DNA from: an uncultured Alteromonas sp.
GTDB taxonomy: Bacteria; Pseudomonadota; Gammaproteobacteria; Enterobacterales; Alteromonadaceae
Reading direction: 5' to 3'
NCBI RefSeq assembly: GCF_913058315.1
Contig: NZ_CAJXQY010000013.1
Span: forward strand, 1-58,605
DNA length: 58,605 nt
In this document: positions 28,296 to 37,304 of the stretch, piece after piece
Layout: each line of letters starts with the position of its first letter
Numbering within the stretch: position 1 is the first letter of the stretch
Made by a program: the position numbers and the translations under genes
Notes under the pieces: generated by a model
What the model was told of the DNA's origin: nothing
Database searches by the model: none
The model's input: only the letters and a program-made list of their open reading frames with translations

Positions 28296-29978
28296 ATGCA
28301 GGTTCGCGGCTTCTCACTGGTTGAAGTGTTAATTGCCTCACTAATTATTATGCTCGGCGTTAGTGGGGTGGTGTCATTGCAGTCTGCATACATGCGTAGT
28401 GATGCGCAGGTCAGTAATCGGCATGCAGCCTTGCGGTTAGCTCAGAATAAGTTTGATGATCTGCGACAATTCGAAGCTATTGAAAGTGCTTCGGGAATTA
28501 TTGCCTATGATGATATAGCTGATAATGCCGGTGGTACGATTACACCCGGCCAGGTAGATGTAACGCTCGGCACCGATGGCGAATTCCATTCGTTTTACCG
28601 TAACTGGAAAGTTGAGAATAAATATTTTAGCGACTCGAACGGTGATGGTGTTGCCGATACCTGGATGGACAGATCAACCCTGCTTGGAAGAGGCTTGCCA
28701 TTACCCCCGTTTCCGGCGCAAAAACAAGTGACGGTGACAGTAGAATGGGTTGATAGCAAAGGCAACACCATGGCGATTGCAGTAGATGGGAATATAGCAC
28801 CAGTATCGTTAGCGCACAGTTTTCACGCCGTCAATGAGTCTAATAACGTTAAAGCGCAGCCTCAGGTACCTTTTACGCCAGGTTCCGTGCCCGACGTCAT
28901 ATCTTACAATCTTGGCAATAATCAGCGGGTGGAAGCCAGCAAACCGTTACCTGACAAGATTAATCAAGGGAGTAACCAGGCTGTCGAATTGTCTTCATTT
29001 CGCTACGCCTCCGGCGGTCAGGTAAGTAAACTGCTCAAACAGGAGGATTTTTTGACCATTAACTGTAAATGCAAACTGGCTGGTAGCGGGAATGGTTATA
29101 CCCCGGCAATGACGGTACTTAAAGGAGATGAGTTGGTAGATTTGCCAGGTTATCCTGAGGTAAAAGACACCGGTGTGGTGGCCGATAATCAGCAACCTGC
29201 ACAGTGCGATGTGTGTTGTCGGGACCATCATGACAATATGAATATGGTTGCCAGTGAAGCTTACTATCGCCTGGAAGGGGGCTTACCTCACAGTCACTAT
29301 GACTCAGTTGGAGGCGGAAATTTCACTAAAGCCACCCAGGTAGGCGACCCCTATATCGAGAATTGTCGATTTAAACGCATTAACGGCTTCTATGAGCTTT
29401 ACCCCGATTGGCAACTTGTTGATGTCATTGCATTTGAAGCCTCCTTTTTGGACACTCAAACGGCACTGGACGATTATCTAAATTACACTACTGAGCTTAT
29501 CGCCAGCAGAATCAGCAATATACCTGTTTCATCCAGCTTAGCTAGTCGCGCATTGCAGGTACCACCTGGCGACTATCAACTGATTGCCAGAGGGATTTAT
29601 TTGGATAGGATGACAAGCTCCCACCTTGCCACGGTGCAAGCGAAACTGGCGGCAAATGATCCGCTATGGCAGCAGATAGTCCCTTTTTATGACATCAATC
29701 TTACCCTGTTGGCCAGCTGGCACGCAGATAACCCGGTTATTGCAACAGTCACTAGCGAAACGGTGGAAACCGTTATCGATCCGGTGAATCACTACTACAG
29801 TACTTACAGCCGTGGTCGGGTAACGGGTATCCTTGATGGTGTTACGAATATCAACGTGGGTACCTACGCTGGTAACGCCGGGATTACTAGTACTCTGCCT
29901 TTATCTCCTGATGAGTACTCTCGGTTTTTTTCAGACCATATCCAGGTCCGGGTCGATAGTAGCGCAAGTGCACCATGA
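28296..29978 (+). CDS. Large PilV-like minor pilin with Cys/His cluster, accessory set
   Basis: The prepilin leader MQVRG precedes FSLVEVLIASLIIMLGVSG, as in PilV (Glu5 present). Unlike PilV, which has about 150-210 residues, this protein has 560, with a large exported domain. It contains DSNGDGVAD (residues 113-121, calcium-loop-like), the pair Cys257-x-Cys259, and Cys304-x-x-Cys307-Cys308 followed by Asp310-His311-His312. The cysteines could be metal ligands or disulfides. AGGAGG stands 4 bp before the ATG, giving strong translation. I do not recognise the exported domain. Confidence 0.78.
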   Translation: MQVRGFSLVEVLIASLIIMLGVSGVVSLQSAYMRSDAQVSNRHAALRLAQNKFDDLRQFEAIESASGIIAYDDIADNAGGTITPGQVDVTLGTDGEFHSFYRNWKVENKYFSDSNGDGVADTWMDRSTLLGRGLPLPPFPAQKQVTVTVEWVDSKGNTMAIAVDGNIAPVSLAHSFHAVNESNNVKAQPQVPFTPGSVPDVISYNLGNNQRVEASKPLPDKINQGSNQAVELSSFRYASGGQVSKLLKQEDFLTINCKCKLAGSGNGYTPAMTVLKGDELVDLPGYPEVKDTGVVADNQQPAQCDVCCRDHHDNMNMVASEAYYRLEGGLPHSHYDSVGGGNFTKATQVGDPYIENCRFKRINGFYELYPDWQLVDVIAFEASFLDTQTALDDYLNYTTELIASRISNIPVSSSLASRALQVPPGDYQLIARGIYLDRMTSSHLATVQAKLAANDPLWQQIVPFYDINLTLLASWHADNPVIATVTSETVETVIDPVNHYYSTYSRGRVTGILDGVTNINVGTYAGNAGITSTLPLSPDEYSRFFSDHIQVRVDSSASAP

Positions 29979-29979
29979 A

Positions 29980-30501
29980 TCAGCATTCAGGGTAGGGCGG
30001 AATAGCCTGAGTCAGCGCACAAATCCTAACCCTGCCGGTATTGCTCACGATGACTTTGAAATCCTGCTCGGCATTAGTCAGCGTAACTGAGCCTGCATAT
30101 CCCTGCGCAAGGCCACGTGGAGGTGAAAAGCGTGACTGGCTGTTATTGGCAAAAGTAGAAGCCGCCAGTTGAACAAAACGAAATTCGTCATATGAGGTCA
30201 CTTTTTCGACGCCATCAATCGTGCAACTTCGAGGGCTTTGGCAGTCACAGGTCGTCTGGTCGGTGATACCTATGCACCAGTACTGGCCATCGACAATATC
30301 TATCTGAATATCCTGTTGCCTGGCGACTGCCTGATGCCGTGCAGCCTGTATCTGAAAATATACCAACTGAACTGCCCCTTTTAACTCTACAGCTTTTAAC
30401 ATTGTACTGAAACTTTGCACACTCTGGCTGGCAATGATTGCCGTGATTGCTACGATTATGAGTAATTGAATTAGTGAAAATCCGTGGGCTCGGGTGCTCA
30501 T
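29980..30501 (-). CDS. FimT/GspH-type pilin with Gln at position 5
   Basis: A 173-residue FimT/FimU-class prepilin with leader MSTRAHG and mature start FSLIQLLIIVA. Mature residue 5 is Gln (codon CAA), not Glu. The C-terminal domain shows the FimT/GspH pattern (FSPPRGLAQGYAGSVTL, VIVSNTGRVRIC) and four or more cysteines. It is oriented against both flanking pilus operons; in most gammaproteobacteria fimT/fimU is the first gene of the pilV operon on the same strand. It is divergent from pilV across a 212-bp gap. Confidence 0.85.
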   Translation of the reverse strand: MSTRAHGFSLIQLLIIVAITAIIASQSVQSFSTMLKAVELKGAVQLVYFQIQAARHQAVARQQDIQIDIVDGQYWCIGITDQTTCDCQSPRSCTIDGVEKVTSYDEFRFVQLAASTFANNSQSRFSPPRGLAQGYAGSVTLTNAEQDFKVIVSNTGRVRICALTQAIPPYPEC

Positions 30502-30713
30502 TTGTGATTCCTTTCAATTAATTGGCGCGAGATTACAGTGTATCTTGCTCGCTTTGGCTGGTGACCTGACCTGAAGCAGGTAAAAATGAGTGTGTAGGGG
30601 AGTAGGCAGTGTTTGTTATTGCAGCTAATACCTATTATCCAACTCACGTAACCAAAATAACGGAAAGTTTTCCGGCAGTTGGTTAGTATAGAGTCATATG
30701 GTAGGAGTCAGTA

Positions 30714-31346
30714 ATGCACATGCAACCACCCAGATTACACAGTCAGCATAAAGTCGCCGGAGTCGGTATGATCGAGATCCTGGTCAGCTTGTTTGTACTG
30801 ACGATTGGTTTGCTGGGCGTGGCATCCTTGCAATTTACCGGTACCTTTAACAATGTGCAGGCTGCCAGCAGAAGTCAGGCGGAACTGGTTGCCCGCTATG
30901 TCTCTGAACAGATGGTTAGTGCTGCGCAACCGGCTGAGTCCGACGATGGCTGGGAAATCGATGATGCCTTCTTCAATACAGACTTCTTCAACTTTGAAAC
31001 CCTTACCTGTAACGATAGTAATCTTTATGAGTGCTATTGCCTGACGTTACCAGCAACGGTGCCAAATTGCAGAACCGGGAATTGCACCAGTGCAGAAATA
31101 GCCGAATACAGCGGCTGGGAAGCCAGTTGCCAGGCGGTTGGTAGTAATCCGAATATGCGTATCAGCGTGAGCTGTACTGACCGTAACAATGGTGACGCTA
31201 AAGCTTGTACGAGTGGTTCATTGATAAATATTGCCGTGAGCTGGCCGGTTAAGAGTGACCAGCAGGCAACGGTGGCTAATGACAGTCGGTGTACTTTTAA
31301 CTCAGACTCAAACCGAGCCTGTGTTATCAAAGAGGTTACCCTGTGA
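30714..31346 (+). CDS. pilV: Type IV pilus minor pilin PilV
   Basis: A 210-residue minor pilin that primes pilus assembly with PilW, PilX and FimU. The leader ends VAG and the helix reads VGMIEILVSLFVLTIGLLGVA, typical of PilV with Glu5. The exported part is Cys-rich (at least six cysteines), as usual in this family. A GGAG box 6 bp before the ATG supports the start. Its stop overlaps pilW by 4 bp. The 212-bp region upstream should hold the operon promoter and that of fimT, but I could not assign boxes with confidence. Confidence 0.92.
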   Translation: MHMQPPRLHSQHKVAGVGMIEILVSLFVLTIGLLGVASLQFTGTFNNVQAASRSQAELVARYVSEQMVSAAQPAESDDGWEIDDAFFNTDFFNFETLTCNDSNLYECYCLTLPATVPNCRTGNCTSAEIAEYSGWEASCQAVGSNPNMRISVSCTDRNNGDAKACTSGSLINIAVSWPVKSDQQATVANDSRCTFNSDSNRACVIKEVTL

Positions 31347-32191
31347 AACCGCAGTCTGGCTTTTCCCTGATTGAATTAATGATAAGTCTGGTATTGGGAC
31401 TGGTTATTTTATCGGGCGTGATACAGGTATTTGTTAGTACCAGAGCAACAAATTCACTGAACCAGGCAATTGCAGAAGTTCAGGAGTATGGGCGATACAT
31501 CACCTTAAGGCTCCAGGATGAGCTGCGTGAGGTTGGTCGTTACGACATGAATACAACCGATATCGAAGATTCAACGGATCTGGTGCTGGAGTCCAGTTTT
31601 GTTTTGCGTCAGCCCGTAGCTATCGCCAATGATTATCCGGCTATGGCGACGCTGGGTAGTACTGAGGGGGCAGGAAGTGCAAGTGATGGACTGGTGGTTA
31701 ACTTGTTAGCTGAACAGGATTGTACGGGCAACCCCTTTGGCACCAATGCCACAGAGCATCTGCATATTGTAAACCATTATTTTGTTGAGAACGGCCAGTT
31801 AAAATGTATCGGCTATAACGGGCGTTATTTGCGAGGATTCAGTGGCAACCCCACGCCCAGTGCAGAAGTTGTATTGCTCGATGGCGTAGATAACATGCAA
31901 GTTGAATACGGGTTATCAGCAGATGTTACAGACAATGATGGTCGGGTAGTGACCTATGTGGATGCCAGCGAACTCGGCAATGCTCGCCTGGCAAATCAGC
32001 AAGTCGTAGCGATCCGCCTGGCTTTATTACTTAAAAGCGCACCTATTAATCTGCAAAATATCGCAAACGAAAAGGTCAGGTTACTTTCTGAAGCCCCGGT
32101 GACTTTGGACCAGCAGCATTATTATCAGGTGTATACGGTTTCAGTCGCGCTACGAAATAGTCTTAATTATGTAGGGAGTGCCGTGTTATGA
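31343..32191 (+). CDS. pilW: Type IV pilus minor pilin PilW
   Basis: A 282-residue prepilin with leader MKPQSG, mature start FSLIELMISLVLGLVILSGV, and the family's conserved QEYGRY / LQDELREVGRYD region after the helix. PilW is part of the pilus tip initiation complex. It overlaps pilV and pilX by 4 bp each, indicating coupled translation. Confidence 0.94.
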   Translation: MKPQSGFSLIELMISLVLGLVILSGVIQVFVSTRATNSLNQAIAEVQEYGRYITLRLQDELREVGRYDMNTTDIEDSTDLVLESSFVLRQPVAIANDYPAMATLGSTEGAGSASDGLVVNLLAEQDCTGNPFGTNATEHLHIVNHYFVENGQLKCIGYNGRYLRGFSGNPTPSAEVVLLDGVDNMQVEYGLSADVTDNDGRVVTYVDASELGNARLANQQVVAIRLALLLKSAPINLQNIANEKVRLLSEAPVTLDQQHYYQVYTVSVALRNSLNYVGSAVL

Positions 32192-32763
32192 AACAGCAAC
32201 AACAGGGCATGGTGCTGGTATTCGCGCTGATCATGCTGCTTTGCGTAACCCTACTTGGGGTTGCAGCGGTTAGCACCAGCTTGTCTCAAACTAAGATGGC
32301 CAACTCTGTGCAGGCTCAGGGGCTTACCTTTGATGCCGCGGAAGCGGCAATTGCCGGCGTAGTGTTTGAATCTGAGGATCAGATTGTTTTATCTGATGTA
32401 AATCTGGATGACCCCCTCACTGCGGCTCGCCAGGGGCTTACGTTTGACCCGCAAACTGATACCCTGGAGTGTGTCAATGATACGGATTGGATTAATCGAC
32501 AGCTGACTAGCGGCGGCTTAAAAAAAGGTCAGCAAAATACCGCTACCGGCAATTTTCATACTCAACCTGATGTAACCAGTTGGTCACGCACCGCGTTTGT
32601 GCAGGAAAAGCCTTGTCGGGGCTCCAGTAATGTTATTGGCAGCGGTGGATTACGCTGCCACGTTTTTGTCGTGCGCGGATGTGGACAGATTGATGGTAAA
32701 CGAACTATCACCGCGAATTCACTGACAGTTGCAGTATTTGGTCCTTCATCGGAGGCACAATAA
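32188..32763 (+). CDS. pilX: Type IV pilus assembly protein PilX
   Basis: A 191-residue protein with N-terminal QQGMVLVFALIMLLCVTLLGVAA, the PilX_N pattern without a Glu5, followed by FDAAEAAIAG. In other bacteria PilX helps initiate the pilus and supports aggregation. It overlaps pilY1 by one base (TAATG). Confidence 0.93.
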   Translation: MKQQQQGMVLVFALIMLLCVTLLGVAAVSTSLSQTKMANSVQAQGLTFDAAEAAIAGVVFESEDQIVLSDVNLDDPLTAARQGLTFDPQTDTLECVNDTDWINRQLTSGGLKKGQQNTATGNFHTQPDVTSWSRTAFVQEKPCRGSSNVIGSGGLRCHVFVVRGCGQIDGKRTITANSLTVAVFGPSSEAQ

Positions 32764-35700
32764 TGAAACGAGTATCACCAGCCTGGTTAGCCAGCCTTTT
32801 TTTATGTGCCGTAGCACAACATGCTACCGGCGATGACCTGGATATCTTTCTTGGGACATCCAATGCCGCGCAAACTTACAATCCAAATGTGCTGTTTATC
32901 ATGGATACCTCCGGCAGTATGGGAAGCAAGGATGGTGGTTCCGAGTCGCGAATGTTACGGGTACAAAATGCCCTGAAAGATGCCCTGGCTTCGGCCACCA
33001 ATATCAACGCTGGTTTGATGAGGTTTTCCGACCACGGCGGGCCGATATTGTACCCTACCACGAATATTGACCAATCCATTGATGCCCAGTTAAGTAGCTC
33101 AACCAATGCGTCTGCCAATGATGGCTATGAAATATCATCATCGGTATATACCAATACAGATGAAATCATCCTTAGCTTTTCCACATCGCCGGTTACCTCA
33201 GCTTTTCGCTTTGAAGACCTGAATATTCCTCGCGGCGCCACCATTACTTCAGCGTACCTTAAATTTACTTCTGCCCAGTACAATATTGCCAGTACCAATA
33301 TTACTATTGCCGGTGAATTAACCGGTAACAGTTCAGCGCTCACCAGTGCCAGCGGTTCCATAAGCAGCAAAACGCAAACTGCTGCAGTGATTGACTGGAG
33401 TGCGGATAATGATTTTCCCTCAGATGGAGACGACGTTAGCTCACCGGATATTGCGCCGGTCATTCAGGAAATCATTGATAAGAGTAGCTGGTGTGGCAAC
33501 AACGCACTGACCGTGTTGATCAACGGTGAGGGTACAAGTACCTCAAGCAACCGTCGTGTAATGGCCTACGATGATGGTACAGGTACCGCTCCGCAACTGG
33601 TTATTTCTTACGATCAAACTTCGGCTACCGGTTGTGTAGCAGGGGAGGCTCAGTATCAGATTGCTGATTCTTATGACAATGTGGAAGAAGCCACTAATGG
33701 CTGGGAATCTACCGGTCGTGAGCTGACATTTCGGGATAGCTCGAATAGCTATATCGGTTTACGTTTCACTGATGTCAATATTCCTCAGGGCGCGACTGTG
33801 ACCAATGCGTACCTGGAATTTACCGCTTATGATACGGACACCAGAAATGGTGCCACCATGCTTATCAGAGGAATAGATCAGGACAACGTTAGTAATTTCA
33901 GATATCACAGCCGCAATGATCTGCGGAATATTGCCAAAACTGGCGGTGTCACCTGGAGTATTCCTGACTTCAGGCGCAACAGGACGTATCAGACCGGTGA
34001 TCTGAGTAGCATAATCAATGGCATTGTTGGTCGCAGTGGCTGGCAAGCAGGTAACGCTCTGGGGTTCGTACTGAGTGATTTTGACGAATTACGTGGTGCC
34101 TATTCATATAGCGGTAAACCTTCGCGGGCGCCCAGACTTTATATCGAATTTAACGGTAACGCCACTGCTGGAAACAGTCTTTCAGTCAGAGATTTATTAA
34201 TCAGCCAGGTCGATGACCTGTCGGCAAATGGTTTAACGCCCATCGTTGATACACTTTATGAGGCGGCTTTGTATTATGGCGGCCGGCAGGTGGACTATGG
34301 TTTAACCCGGGGTAACTCGTCGGTTTCGTCCAGTGTGCGCCGCAGTACCCGCGTAAGTCACCGCGATGCTTACACGGGGGCTGATTCGGTGCTTCCGTAT
34401 GGCTGCGATCCGGAAAATCTCAGCGATTACGATTGCATTAACGAATATATACCCAGTGGTGCGCAGTACATCAGCCCGGTAACAGATTTGCAGTGTCAGA
34501 CCAATAACCATATCGTGCTGCTCTCAGATGGTGAAGCCAATAACAACCACAGTGCCGCGAAGATTCAGGCATTACTTAACAGTAATTGCCAAAGCTCGTC
34601 CTCTGGTGAATATTGTGGATTGGATTTGGTTTCGAATATCAGCAAATCGGCAACTTCCGTCATTGGCCCGAAAGTCACCACGCATACCATTGGCTTCGCG
34701 GCAAACAACAATGCGAATAACTTCCTGTATCGATTGGCATTGCAAAGTGGCGGCGGTTTTTACACAGCTAGTAACTCCACCGATCTGCTAAATGCCTTCG
34801 AGACCATCTTAAGGGCCGTTAAAGATGTGAATGCGACCTTCGTTTCCCCCGGGGTAGCGGTAAACCAGCTAAACCGCCTGACACACCAGGATGAGCTTTA
34901 CTATGCGCTGTTTAAACCGGCTGAGGGTACCTTATGGCCGGGAAATCTGAAAAAATATCGGATTTCCGGCGATACGGTATACGACCAAAATGGCCTGGCT
35001 GCCATTGATACCAATACCGGTTTCTTTGCTGATAGCTCACACAGTTACTGGTCGCTGTTTCAGGACGGCGCAGATGTTCGCGAGGGGGGCGCAGCCTCAC
35101 TGTTGCCATTAACCCGAAATGTGTACTTCTTTGATGGCCCGGGTAGTATCGTATCGGGTGCTAATCAGGTGCATGAAAATAACAGTGCAATTACTACTGC
35201 TATCATGGACACCGATGGTGAAGCCGACCCGCAGGGGCTGCGTGAGATACTGCTCAAATGGACGCGAGGCGTAGACATCAAAGACTATGATGGCGATGGA
35301 AATATCACCGAATCCCGTTTGCAAATGGGCGATCCGATTCATTCTCAACCGGTTATTGTGAACTATGGCAACAACGACTCGGTCATCTTCATTGCAACCA
35401 ATCACGGTTTCCTCCATGCGTTTGATGCCGAAACCGGCACTGAATATTACTCGGTGACACCTAAATCCCTGCTGTCCAATATCAAAGATTTCTATCAGGA
35501 TAACTCCAGCTATCGTCATATTTATGGACTGGATGGCCACATGGTGTTACGTGAATTCAACAATAAGAAGTATCTGTATGTGGGTATGCGTCGCGGTGGC
35601 CGGGATTATTACGTATTTGATATAACTAGCAAAACATCCCCTTCTTTAGTCTTTAAAATTGAGGGTGGCAGCACCGGGCTGGATAAACTGGGGCAAACCT

Positions 35701-36833
35701 GGTCACGACCAATTATCACCAAAATGAATATGGGCGGAACATCTTATAATGTAATGATAGTCGGTGGTGGCTATGACGAAACTCAGGACACTAACCAGGT
35801 TAAAACAGCTGATGCGGTGGGCAATGCCGTAATGATATTTAATGCTGATACCGGAGCTCTATTATGGCAAGCATCTGATAGTAGCGCAGACCTGAACCTG
35901 AGCGAGATGCAATACTCCATACCGGGCCATATCGCAGCTATTGACCGCGACAGTGATGGCTATGCTGATCATTTATACGCCACGGATATGGGTGGCCAGA
36001 TATTCCGATTTGATGTTTATAATGGCAAATCCGGCAGCGACTTCATTAAAGGTCAGCGGATCGCAGATTTAGCGGGTGCGGGTAATTCTGATAACCGCCA
36101 TTTCTATTATGGCGTTGATGTTGCTGAGGTAGCACTCGGTAGCAGTAATTTTTACGCGGTAGTGGTTGGCAGTGGCTGGCGCGCCAATCCGCTTGATGAT
36201 GTGGTCAACGATAGATTTTACATGATTAAGGATACCGGCGTATTCACGCCTGATACGAATGGCGACTTCACTTTTCCGGCTACGATCACGGAAAACGATT
36301 TGTTCGATGCCACCAGTCACAGCCTTACCCATAGTAATGATTCAACCAGAGAACTTGCTATCACGGAATACGAGAGTAAGCAGGGATGGTTCTTAAAAAT
36401 GCAGACCTCCGGGGAAAAAATTCTCTCCTCGCCGGTTATTGTTAACTACAAGGTTTTCTTTACCAGCTACGTGCCTGCGTCGAGCAGCACCAGCGCCTGT
36501 GCACCACCGGCGGGGAATAGCCGGGCATATCTGGTAAGCCTGGTTGATGGTAATGCGGTGGGCGATCTGAATGGTGATGATGAGCTGGATGAAAATGATC
36601 GCTTTGCAACGTTGACGCAAACCGGTATTGCCCCTGATACTAAGATCCTCATAGAAGATGCTACTAACCCCACAATTTGCTTAGGTACTGAATGTGTATC
36701 GGCGGTAGTACCAGTGGATGAAGATGGCAATCCGGAGGCCTGTGCTTCAGACTTTGAATGCCTGAGTCAGAATATATTTGGCCGCTATCAGCGGGTAATG
36801 CGTGGTAGCTGGTCAACCGAAGTGGAGCAATAA
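32763..36833 (+). CDS. pilY1: PilY1, pilus tip adhesin with von Willebrand and propeller domains
   Basis: A 1356-residue secreted protein. The signal peptide ends near residue 23. A von Willebrand A domain starts at about 42 with the metal site DTSGS (48-52). It is interrupted by two related beta-rich repeats at about 126-285 and 325-465 (both contain NIPRGAT/NIPQGAT then AYL-F) and resumes near 470 (LLSDGEA, THTIGF). The C-terminal half is the PilY1 beta-propeller, with calcium-loop-like DYDGDGNITE (about 841-850), DRDSDGYAD and DLNGDDELDENDR. PilY1 controls pilus retraction and surface sensing in a calcium-dependent way in Pseudomonas. Confidence 0.94.
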   Translation: MKRVSPAWLASLFLCAVAQHATGDDLDIFLGTSNAAQTYNPNVLFIMDTSGSMGSKDGGSESRMLRVQNALKDALASATNINAGLMRFSDHGGPILYPTTNIDQSIDAQLSSSTNASANDGYEISSSVYTNTDEIILSFSTSPVTSAFRFEDLNIPRGATITSAYLKFTSAQYNIASTNITIAGELTGNSSALTSASGSISSKTQTAAVIDWSADNDFPSDGDDVSSPDIAPVIQEIIDKSSWCGNNALTVLINGEGTSTSSNRRVMAYDDGTGTAPQLVISYDQTSATGCVAGEAQYQIADSYDNVEEATNGWESTGRELTFRDSSNSYIGLRFTDVNIPQGATVTNAYLEFTAYDTDTRNGATMLIRGIDQDNVSNFRYHSRNDLRNIAKTGGVTWSIPDFRRNRTYQTGDLSSIINGIVGRSGWQAGNALGFVLSDFDELRGAYSYSGKPSRAPRLYIEFNGNATAGNSLSVRDLLISQVDDLSANGLTPIVDTLYEAALYYGGRQVDYGLTRGNSSVSSSVRRSTRVSHRDAYTGADSVLPYGCDPENLSDYDCINEYIPSGAQYISPVTDLQCQTNNHIVLLSDGEANNNHSAAKIQALLNSNCQSSSSGEYCGLDLVSNISKSATSVIGPKVTTHTIGFAANNNANNFLYRLALQSGGGFYTASNSTDLLNAFETILRAVKDVNATFVSPGVAVNQLNRLTHQDELYYALFKPAEGTLWPGNLKKYRISGDTVYDQNGLAAIDTNTGFFADSSHSYWSLFQDGADVREGGAASLLPLTRNVYFFDGPGSIVSGANQVHENNSAITTAIMDTDGEADPQGLREILLKWTRGVDIKDYDGDGNITESRLQMGDPIHSQPVIVNYGNNDSVIFIATNHGFLHAFDAETGTEYYSVTPKSLLSNIKDFYQDNSSYRHIYGLDGHMVLREFNNKKYLYVGMRRGGRDYYVFDITSKTSPSLVFKIEGGSTGLDKLGQTWSRPIITKMNMGGTSYNVMIVGGGYDETQDTNQVKTADAVGNAVMIFNADTGALLWQASDSSADLNLSEMQYSIPGHIAAIDRDSDGYADHLYATDMGGQIFRFDVYNGKSGSDFIKGQRIADLAGAGNSDNRHFYYGVDVAEVALGSSNFYAVVVGSGWRANPLDDVVNDRFYMIKDTGVFTPDTNGDFTFPATITENDLFDATSHSLTHSNDSTRELAITEYESKQGWFLKMQTSGEKILSSPVIVNYKVFFTSYVPASSSTSACAPPAGNSRAYLVSLVDGNAVGDLNGDDELDENDRFATLTQTGIAPDTKILIEDATNPTICLGTECVSAVVPVDEDGNPEACASDFECLSQNIFGRYQRVMRGSWSTEVEQ

Positions 36834-36838
36834 TAGTT

Positions 36839-37300
36839 ATGACCAAACCAGCAGGGTTTACTTTAATCGAAGTTATGATAGCGGTGGTCATCGTCGGTAT
36901 TATCGCCGCAGTGGGATACCCATCGTACCAGTCAATGATGGTTAGTGCTAACCGCAGTACGGCTCAGGCTGATCTGATGGGCTTCGCATCGGCAATGGAA
37001 CGCCATTATGCAACAACTTTCAGTTATAACGGTGCGGCCACCGGTACCGGTAATACGGGGTCGCCTGCGGTATTTACCGCATACTCACCATCAACTGAGC
37101 CCGCATCCAAGAAAAAGTACACGCTTACTATTCATGCTGTGAGTACTGATGGCAACAGTTATGAGCTACGTGCGGTTCCGGTGAGCGGCACTCCACAGGC
37201 GGGTGACGGTACGTTATATATATTCAGTGATGGGCGCAAAGCCTGGGATCAGAACAGTGACGGAAGTATTGGCAGTAGCGAATACTGCTGGTCTTGCTAA
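36839..37300 (+). CDS. pilE: Type IV minor pilin PilE
   Basis: A 153-residue prepilin with leader MTKPAG, mature start FTLIEVMIAVVIVG, and the signature GYPSYQ just after the helix. The C-terminal region carries DQNSDGSIG (37247-37273) next to a Cys-x-x-Cys end (CWSC), placing a possible calcium loop near the D-region. It is the last gene of the pilV-pilE operon and converges with the next pilin with a 4-bp gap. Confidence 0.92.
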   Translation: MTKPAGFTLIEVMIAVVIVGIIAAVGYPSYQSMMVSANRSTAQADLMGFASAMERHYATTFSYNGAATGTGNTGSPAVFTAYSPSTEPASKKKYTLTIHAVSTDGNSYELRAVPVSGTPQAGDGTLYIFSDGRKAWDQNSDGSIGSSEYCWSC

Positions 37301-37304
37301 TTTA

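Noticed and set aside
30502-30713. AlgR-type activator boxes in the fimT-pilV gap
   Set aside because: I looked for CCGTTCGTC-like sites as known for the Pseudomonas fimU operon and found no convincing match.
32763-36833. DLNGDDELDENDR in PilY1 as a cellulosomal dockerin
   Set aside because: Only one such loop occurs at this place and the protein is otherwise a classical PilY1; the motif is better read as a single calcium loop.
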